Translations under genes and position numbers: made by a program
Shown: in pieces, positions 7,361-10,946 of the stretch
Position numbering within the stretch: the first letter of the stretch is position 1
Layout: every line of letters starts with the position of its first letter
Notes under the pieces: model-generated
The model's input: the letters and a program-made list of their open reading frames with translations, nothing else
Told to the model about the DNA's origin: nothing
Database searches by the model: none
From: DATJPR01 sp035506295
Lineage (GTDB): Bacteria; Bacteroidota; Ignavibacteria; UBA10030; UBA6906
Length of the DNA stretch: 10,946 nucleotides
NCBI GenBank assembly: GCA_035506295.1
Contig: DATJPR010000071.1
Coordinates: 1 to 10,946 of the forward strand
Direction of reading: 5' to 3'

Positions 7361-8239
7361 TCACTGGCGCTTGGTTCCGCCGATCCGATCGAGCCCGCCG
7401 CGCAAATCCTGCAACCCCTTGTCGATGGAGGTCACATCGGTCGACAACCGCTGATGATCGTTCAGCAGCTTCTCGACCGTGGCGCGGAGTCTCAGAAGGT
7501 CGTTCATCGACGGGACCGTCGGCAGGCCGCCTTCGCCAATATCCGATCGCTCGGGTTTGAAGAACTTCAGGAGTCCAAGAAGACCAATAAGAGAGAACTC
7601 GATGAAGAGACTGAGGATCACCGGCTCCGGATTGTCTTTCGTGATATAGTTGATCCCCCGCAACCCGACCACGACAATGAGGAATGCCGCGCCGAAGTAT
7701 GCCAGCGCTTCAACATTGTTCTCGTAGTGCGGGACAACCTCCGCGACCATCCAGCTCGAGAAGGGCCGCTTGAAGTTCAGGTCCGATTCGAACCCGTGCT
7801 CGACGTAATGGCCGAGGAGCCTGTTGTCGAGGAACGTCAGGCGTTCCCGTTTCTTGTCAGTCAAGTCTTCCGACGGCACGGATTTGAGTTTGTCGAACTC
7901 GTACCACAGCGGCAGTGTCGAGGCGGTGTTCACGACCGTGGGATATCCCCAGAAGAGGATTTTCGCCAGGACCACGAACAGTCTCCCCTCGAGCCCCGAG
8001 TCGATCGCCCTCAGGACGAACACGAGGATGATCCCCGAAGCTGCGACAGCCGGGACGTTGCCGCCGGGGAAGTGCCGTTCGATGAAGGGAAACTGTGCGA
8101 GAAGGAAGTAGAGAAGCGTGCCGAGACCGACGAGGAGGAACAGAAGCCAGAGAAGCCCGAGGGCTGGTCGAGTCCTCAGGAGGCGTCGTTCCGGTTGGGC
8201 GCTGGCATCGGCGAGAGCGGTGGCATTCGGTAACTCCAT
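7361..8239 (-). CDS. Polytopic inner-membrane protein with coiled-coil tail, first gene of the envelope operon
   Basis: The start at 8239 is chosen because GGAGGG (8247-8252) lies 7 bases upstream; a longer GTG-initiated frame to 8287 has no such site. The 292-residue product has hydrophobic helices at about 26-48, 62-79, 174-195 and 206-227, with a less certain one at 86-105. A glutamate (E214) sits inside the last helix. A loop of roughly 70 residues rich in charge lies between the helix groups. Residues 246-286 form a heptad-rich region (LLRLRATVEKLLNDHQRL and onward), probably a cytoplasmic coiled coil. MotA/TolQ/ExbB or GldL-like proteins share the general idea of few helices, an intramembrane acidic residue and a one-helix partner, but no family signature was recognised. 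It heads the four-gene operon. Confidence 0.75.
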   Translation of the reverse strand: MELPNATALADASAQPERRLLRTRPALGLLWLLFLLVGLGTLLYFLLAQFPFIERHFPGGNVPAVAASGIILVFVLRAIDSGLEGRLFVVLAKILFWGYPTVVNTASTLPLWYEFDKLKSVPSEDLTDKKRERLTFLDNRLLGHYVEHGFESDLNFKRPFSSWMVAEVVPHYENNVEALAYFGAAFLIVVVGLRGINYITKDNPEPVILSLFIEFSLIGLLGLLKFFKPERSDIGEGGLPTVPSMNDLLRLRATVEKLLNDHQRLSTDVTSIDKGLQDLRGGLDRIGGTKRQ

Positions 8240-8726
8240 CGTGAGACCCTCCATTGCAGGTTGTTCATCATCCGTGGGGTGGATCACCGGGTGTCCGGGT
8301 CCGGAATGCTAGGGTATTGGAGAAACTTGGGTTGGCTGACGCGCTCGGGCAGCGTGAGGACTGCAAGAAAAAACAAAGGGAAGCGTACGTATGCACAAGA
8401 CTGGACGTGCTGCCGAACAGCGGTCGATCACTCCTTGAAATATCCTCTAGTGACCTGGCGAGTGCGACAGGCGATCGGTGCGTCCACCGGGCTGCCGCCC
8501 TTTCGGCACGGCGTTCCGCCGGAGTTGTCAGGAAGGACAACAACTCCCTGCGAAACACTCAACGCACGGGATCGCAGGACAGTTCGGGCCGCGACGGTGC
8601 GAGAAGGAATGCCAGGGAGAACGGAGAAGTCCCGAAGCAGACGAGTGGGGCTTCGGCGGTAGCAGAATACCAAACGGGGCGATAAGAATCAAGCACAGGT
8701 GGCCTGCGCATCACATGTTGGAGGGA
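8240..8726. other. Gene-free stretch of 487 bases upstream of the envelope operon
   Basis: No frame here has a plausible protein, start site and composition. The part nearest 8239 must hold the leader and promoter of the envelope operon, but no convincing -35/-10 pair was found, which would fit use of an alternative sigma factor. An 8-base stem (8521-8528 with 8540-8547) and a purine repeat copy GGGAGAACGGAGAA (8615-8628) are visible. No known RNA gene was recognised. Confidence 0.5.
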
Positions 8727-8948
8727 TCACTCGTGGCGTCGTTTCCACTTCCCGCGACGCAGGAAGCTGTCGACGTCGATTTGCGGGTGACGTCGCAATT
8801 CGATGGCGAAGCTCCGGTAGAACTTTTTGAGGAACGCGTTCTCTATCCTGCAGCGGAGGCACGTCGCGAGGTGTTTTTTCGCTTCGGGGCCGAGCCCCCG
8901 CCTTGCAAGAAGGTCTGATTGGATTTCAGAACAGTGTCGTCGGCTCAT
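8727..8948 (-). CDS. Small zinc-finger protein of anti-sigma-factor type
   Basis: This 73-residue protein has C6, H26, C30 and C33 arranged as in the zinc-binding anti-sigma domain (HxxxCxxC, here HLATCLRC, preceded by a cysteine about 20 residues earlier). In characterised ZAS proteins this fold grips a sigma factor and responds to redox or envelope signals. The protein has no membrane helix, so it would act in the cytoplasm; its tail is basic (FLRRGKWKRRHE). The ATG at 8948 lies inside the end of the upstream sigma-like gene (23-base overlap). There is no clear ribosome site, so translation is probably coupled. Many ECF sigma genes are followed by their anti-sigma gene in exactly this way. 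The fold call is moderately secure; the partner is inferred. Confidence 0.65.
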   Translation of the reverse strand: MSRRHCSEIQSDLLARRGLGPEAKKHLATCLRCRIENAFLKKFYRSFAIELRRHPQIDVDSFLRRGKWKRRHE

Positions 8949-10080
8949 TGCAGAAGTTCGGTCCCTTCACACCACATCGTTTCTCATCGGTTGTAGCAAT
9001 GCACGATTGCTCGCAAATGCCCAAATCCTTCAGCAGCACGGCTTTCAGTTTGGTGCGTGCCTGCTTTGCAAGGTACTCAAGGATTTGCCGATCCCGTGTT
9101 TCATAGCAGTCCGGCGTCAGTCCGGGGAGGTGCTTCTGAAGAGCCTGGAAGTATGTCATGGCGCATTCTGAGTTCATCTCGATCGAACTCACGAGAACCT
9201 CGCGAACCGCCTTCAAATGCGACTCAAGCACTCCGAGATCGAGTTTCGAAGTCCGGAGGTACGTGTGGAAAGCGTCGGGGCGTAGCCGCACGAGTGTTCC
9301 ATCGATCATCCGGACGATTTCATCCTCGGAGATTTCTCCAAAGGCCGGAGGAGTCGCCTCCGACACCGGGTCAGCGGAAAGCCGGGAGCGGAAGACCAAC
9401 GCGGCAACCGTGAGATGGACGGATTCACGGTAGTCGGTCTCTTCGAGGAGTACCCTGGCGAGGGCTTCAAGCATCAATCTGATGGAGTTCCTCGGAACAC
9501 GTCGTGATTGCAGCTCCGCCTCGAGGCGCTCCGGCGGGATTTCCGGGAGCGACCGCCTTTCGCGCTGATGTGCGTTGAGCGCAATCGTCAGCGCTCCGTT
9601 GATGGATCGAAGCTCGAGATCAGGGTGCGCCTTGAGAGCGATCTTGATGTTGCGGAGGGTCCTCGCCAGTGAAGGATCCGCGTGGCGGAAGAGTCGGAAC
9701 ACATGATGGTTGACAGCTCCGAAGACGATCCTCCGGAACTCCACCCATAGCGTGCTCTCAGCCATCTCATCGACGGCGGTATCGCGTTCCAGCCAGCGGG
9801 CGAACTTGGGAAAGCCGGCCCCGCTCTTCCGCTCGAACAGATCAGCGATCGCGTCAAACGCTACTTCCTCCAACGTGAGGCCATCCATCAGGTGACGGTA
9901 CACCGCTGCCTTGGGGCGGAGGTAGGCGATGGCGGCCTTGTGACAGAGATTCACCAGCGCGTTGACCTCAGCACGCGTGGCCTCGGGACGCAATGCGCCG
10001 CTGATGATCGAATGAATCGAAGGAAGCCCGGGTTGGGTGGGTGTACCCACTTCTGCTTTCTGACGAAGTAGTGTCGACAT
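8926..10080 (-). CDS. Putative sigma-factor-like protein, unusually long
   Basis: This 384-residue, highly charged, helical and soluble protein has no signal or membrane segment. Residues about 38-140 resemble the conserved helices of sigma region 2: an ALVNLCHKAAIAYLRP helix, a LTLEEVAFDAIADLFER segment comparable to the DxxQExF-type helix, and a following basic aromatic helix region (STLWVEFRRIVFGAVNHHVFRLFRH). Typical ECF factors have about 200 residues, so the remaining part (150-384) is extra and was not recognised; it includes several Cys residues near the end (C357, C360, C369, C377). The start at 10080 has only a weak ribosome site. The main support beyond weak similarity is the overlapping zinc-finger anti-sigma-like gene. 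It could equally be another helical regulator. Confidence 0.5.
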   Translation of the reverse strand: MSTLLRQKAEVGTPTQPGLPSIHSIISGALRPEATRAEVNALVNLCHKAAIAYLRPKAAVYRHLMDGLTLEEVAFDAIADLFERKSGAGFPKFARWLERDTAVDEMAESTLWVEFRRIVFGAVNHHVFRLFRHADPSLARTLRNIKIALKAHPDLELRSINGALTIALNAHQRERRSLPEIPPERLEAELQSRRVPRNSIRLMLEALARVLLEETDYRESVHLTVAALVFRSRLSADPVSEATPPAFGEISEDEIVRMIDGTLVRLRPDAFHTYLRTSKLDLGVLESHLKAVREVLVSSIEMNSECAMTYFQALQKHLPGLTPDCYETRDRQILEYLAKQARTKLKAVLLKDLGICEQSCIATTDEKRCGVKGPNFCNEPTTLF

Positions 10081-10271
10081 ATCTCAGGATCTTTCTCGAG
10101 TTGAACTTCATTCGCGCCATGGGGCATTGACTCGGGAGAAATCCAGGGTGCAGCCGATGCTTAGGCACTCATGTCCGAAGCAGACCGAAATCAATCATCT
10201 CTGGTCTCTTCGGGCTCTGAGTGTATATATCCGCGGAGGGTCGGGAAATGGAGGAAATGGGAGGAGAAAAT

Positions 10272-10307
10272 GGGGGGAAAGGGAGAGGGGGAGAAAGGGA
10301 GAACGGG
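10272..10307 (+). other. G-quadruplex motif in purine-rich intergenic tract
   Basis: Five G-runs (10272-10277, 10281-10283, 10287-10291, 10297-10299, 10305-10307) are separated by loops of 3-5 bases, satisfying the usual G3+N1-7 rule. It includes the GGGAGAACGGGAG copy of the dispersed purine repeat (starting at 10297). Confidence 0.65.
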
Positions 10308-10390
10308 AGAAAGAGCGGAATGATCCTCGTCTAGTGATGAATCATAATTCGATCATCCCCGCGTCTTCGATTTTGGAGCAGAAACCCCGC

Positions 10391-10419
10391 TTGCATCGGG
10401 TGATCAATTTCTCTATACT
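10391..10419 (+). promoter_or_regulatory. Sigma70 promoter of tRNA-Arg(TCG)
   Basis: TTGCAT (10391-10396) and TATACT (10414-10419) are exactly 17 bases apart, and the mature tRNA begins 10 bases after the -10 box. The layout matches that of the other tRNA-Arg promoter in this window. Confidence 0.75.
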
Positions 10420-10428
10420 AACTTCACC

Positions 10429-10500
10429 GCGCCCATGGTGTAATGGATAGCACTTCAGTCTTCGGAACTGACAGTGGGGGTTCAAATCCCTCTGGGCGCA
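10429..10500 (+). tRNA. tRNA-Arg(TCG)
   Basis: The sequence forms a complete cloverleaf: acceptor arms GCGCCCA (10429-10435) and TGGGCGC (10493-10499), D-arm GTGT...GCAC, anticodon stem TCAGT/ACTGA with loop CTTCGGA giving anticodon TCG, T-arm GGGGGTTCAAATCCCTC, and discriminator A at 10500. A20 in the D-loop is a known arginine identity element. CCA is not encoded. It should read CGA and, by wobble, CGG, complementing the ACG tRNA at 1726-1799. Confidence 0.95.
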
Positions 10501-10509
10501 CAAACGGAC

Positions 10510-10550
10510 CGATTGACAATAGTCAGTTGAAAATCGACAATTGTCAATCG
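10510..10550 (+). repeat. Inverted repeat just 3' of tRNA-Arg(TCG)
   Basis: CGATTGACAAT (10510-10520) and ATTGTCAATCG (10540-10550) pair perfectly over 11 bases around a 19-base loop, 9 bases after the tRNA. No T-run follows, so it is not a standard intrinsic terminator, though it may help define the transcript end. Confidence 0.7.
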
Positions 10551-10666
10551 TACCGACTCGTAGAAAGAATTGGCCGGCGCAGTTGGTTCTCGTCTGAAGA
10601 CGATCCCCAAAGGGTCGGCCTTCACTGTTTTGTGGGGGTTCTGCCGAAGGCATTCCCTCTACGATA

Positions 10667-10696
10667 TTCCCAGGGAGGGAAAAATCCCTCTGGGAA
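10667..10696. repeat. Bulged hairpin
   Basis: TTCCCAG (10667-10673) pairs with CTGGGAA (10690-10696), and AGGGA (10676-10680) with TCCCT (10685-10689), leaving GG bulged and a four-base A loop. The right arm overlaps the 20-base element that resembles the tRNA-Arg 3' end. Confidence 0.55.
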
Positions 10697-10708
10697 CACA
10701 ACCGAGAA

Positions 10709-10736
10709 GGGGGGATTGGGGGAGGGGGAGAACGGG
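10709..10736 (+). other. G-quadruplex motif
   Basis: Four G-runs (10709-10714, 10718-10722, 10724-10728, 10734-10736) with loops of 3, 1 and 5 bases satisfy the quadruplex rule. The tract ends in GGGAGAACGGGAG (10726-10738), the dispersed purine repeat. It lies 3' of the T9SS cargo gene, on the strand opposite to its transcript. Confidence 0.65.
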
Positions 10737-10749
10737 AGCAGAAGCCGAA

Positions 10750-10805
10750 CTGGAAATGGGCAGGTTGGATTTCCCGCTTGGGAAGTCGGAACCGCCAATT
10801 TCCAG
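10750..10805 (-). repeat. Long imperfect hairpin downstream of the T9SS cargo gene
   Basis: Outer arms 10750-10761 and 10794-10805 pair at 11 of 12 positions. Inside, GGTT (10763-10766) pairs with AACC (10790-10793), and GATTTCCC (10768-10775) with GGGAAGTC (10780-10787) around a GCTT loop. About 23 pairs lie in 56 bases. It begins about 80 bases after the cargo stop codon in transcript direction; no U-run follows, so it is perhaps a transcript-end stabiliser or a Rho-independent-like structure. Confidence 0.65.
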
Positions 10806-10883
10806 ATCAGGGTGCCGCGCTGGCATGAAAACTCATTTGACCGCGAGCCTTTGGGACTTGGAGACGCGGGAAATCGGATTTGC

Positions 10884-10946
10884 CTACTTGACCAAAACCA
10901 TCTTCCGTACTGCCGTGGATGACCCCGCTGTCAGTCGATATAAGTA
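10884..10946 (-). CDS. C-terminal tail of a type IX secretion cargo protein (partial)
   Basis: The last 20 codons of a minus-strand gene are inside the window, ending in TAG at 10884-10886; the translation is YLYRLTAGSSTAVRKMVLVK. This fits the end of the T9SS type A sorting domain, whose common pattern is G-x-Y-x-Y-x-L then a glycine turn and a final K-x-x-L-x-K. The domain directs proteins through the outer membrane by T9SS and is usually cleaved by the sortase PorU. The body of the protein lies beyond the window, so its activity is unknown. The short length leaves some risk, but the match of spacing, the KMVLVK end and the stop codon position is good. Confidence 0.7.
   Translation of the reverse strand, partial: YLYRLTAGSSTAVRKMVLVK

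Larger units (their letters stand above)
10081..10428. other. Intergenic stretch with purine-rich tract
   Basis: This region lies between the divergent sigma-like gene and tRNA-Arg(TCG) and holds no credible gene. It contains the start region of the sigma-like gene, a strongly purine-biased plus strand from about 10236 to 10319 with a G-quadruplex motif, and the tRNA promoter at its right end. A TATATA-containing segment (10222-10230) could be a weak promoter element but has no good -35 partner. Confidence 0.5.
10501..10883. other. Gene-free stretch rich in inverted repeats
   Basis: This 383-base region lies between tRNA-Arg(TCG) and the converging T9SS cargo gene. An open frame crosses it and the tRNA but has no protein-like composition. 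It holds a hairpin next to the tRNA (10510-10550), a partial copy of the tRNA 3' end (10682-10701), a bulged hairpin (10667-10696), a G-quadruplex motif (10709-10736) and a long imperfect hairpin (10750-10805). Confidence 0.6.

Noticed and set aside
7334..8233. Long plus-strand open frame of 299 codons
   Set aside because: It is antisense to the polytopic membrane gene, which has a GGAGGG ribosome site and clear transmembrane helices. The plus-strand product is very Arg/Glu-rich and low in hydrophobic residues, as expected of a complement of hydrophobic codons.
3976..8239. Assignment of the operon to gldKLMN of the type IX secretion system
   Set aside because: The helix plus one-helix-partner theme fits, but the helix number, the lengths and the absence of any recognisable GldL, GldM or GldN motif do not.
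8254..8685. Overlapping plus-strand frames of about 130-146 codons in the gene-free stretch
   Set aside because: They have no ribosome site, no domain-like pattern and a composition rich in Arg, Ser and Gly; two frames are open over the same bases, as expected of GC-rich non-coding DNA.
10510..10550. Rho-independent terminator of tRNA-Arg(TCG)
   Set aside because: The stem is perfect but AT-rich with a 19-base loop and is followed by TACCGACTCG rather than a T-run, so it is listed as an inverted repeat only.
10443..10922. Plus-strand frame of 159 codons
   Set aside because: It begins inside tRNA-Arg(TCG), crosses several hairpins and a G-tract, and overlaps the T9SS tail on the other strand.
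1..10946. CRISPR array, insertion sequence or phage genes
   Set aside because: No regularly spaced direct repeats, transposase, integrase or phage structural motifs were seen; the only mobile-element hint is the short tRNA 3'-end copy.

Overview
The window looks like chromosomal DNA from a moderately GC-rich bacterium of the Bacteroidota/Chlorobiota/Ignavibacteriota assemblage. The main reason is the extreme right edge, where a minus-strand gene ends in what reads as a type IX secretion (T9SS) type A sorting tail. A dipeptidyl peptidase IV-type exopeptidase, several signal-peptide-bearing outer-membrane-like proteins, and one promoter that also fits the Bacteroidetes TTTG/TAnnTTTG pattern agree with this. 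Shine-Dalgarno sites are used by at least some genes (clear GGAGGG and AAGGA), which is less typical of Bacteroidia proper and favours a deeper branch. This is an inference, not a placement.

Left part (1-2470): the N-terminal 210 codons of a secreted S9B peptidase (minus), diverging from a small beta-barrel outer-membrane protein (plus) whose leader carries a terminator-like hairpin. A perfect intrinsic terminator follows the barrel gene. Then come tRNA-Arg(ACG) (minus) and a small four-helix membrane protein with a C-terminal two-CxxC module (plus). Both of these last two have good sigma70-type promoters back to back.

Centre (2474-8239, all minus): five genes of unknown function that together span the envelope. 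In transcription order they are a polytopic inner-membrane protein with a coiled-coil tail, a bitopic protein with one N-terminal helix, a periplasmic protein, a large secreted/outer-membrane protein and, after a 150-base gap, a second predicted outer-membrane protein. The first four are tightly spaced (44 bases, 3 bases, then a 4-base ATGA overlap) and almost certainly form one operon. Both the polytopic and the bitopic protein carry a glutamate inside a hydrophobic helix, which raises the possibility of a stator-like inner-membrane complex reaching to the outer membrane. No member was recognised as a known GldKLMN, Tol, Exb or Mot protein.

Upstream of that operon (8727-10080, minus) a sigma-factor-like protein overlaps a 73-residue zinc-finger protein of anti-sigma type. 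They are candidates to control the envelope operon. A gene-free stretch of about 490 bases separates the two units.

Right part (10081-10946): a purine-rich G-quadruplex-prone intergenic region, tRNA-Arg(TCG) with a strong promoter, then a 380-base gene-free stretch packed with inverted repeats, a second G-quadruplex motif and a partial copy of the tRNA 3' end, followed by the C-terminus of the T9SS cargo gene. A short purine repeat (GGGAGARCGGGAG-like) recurs in four separate intergenic sites of the window.
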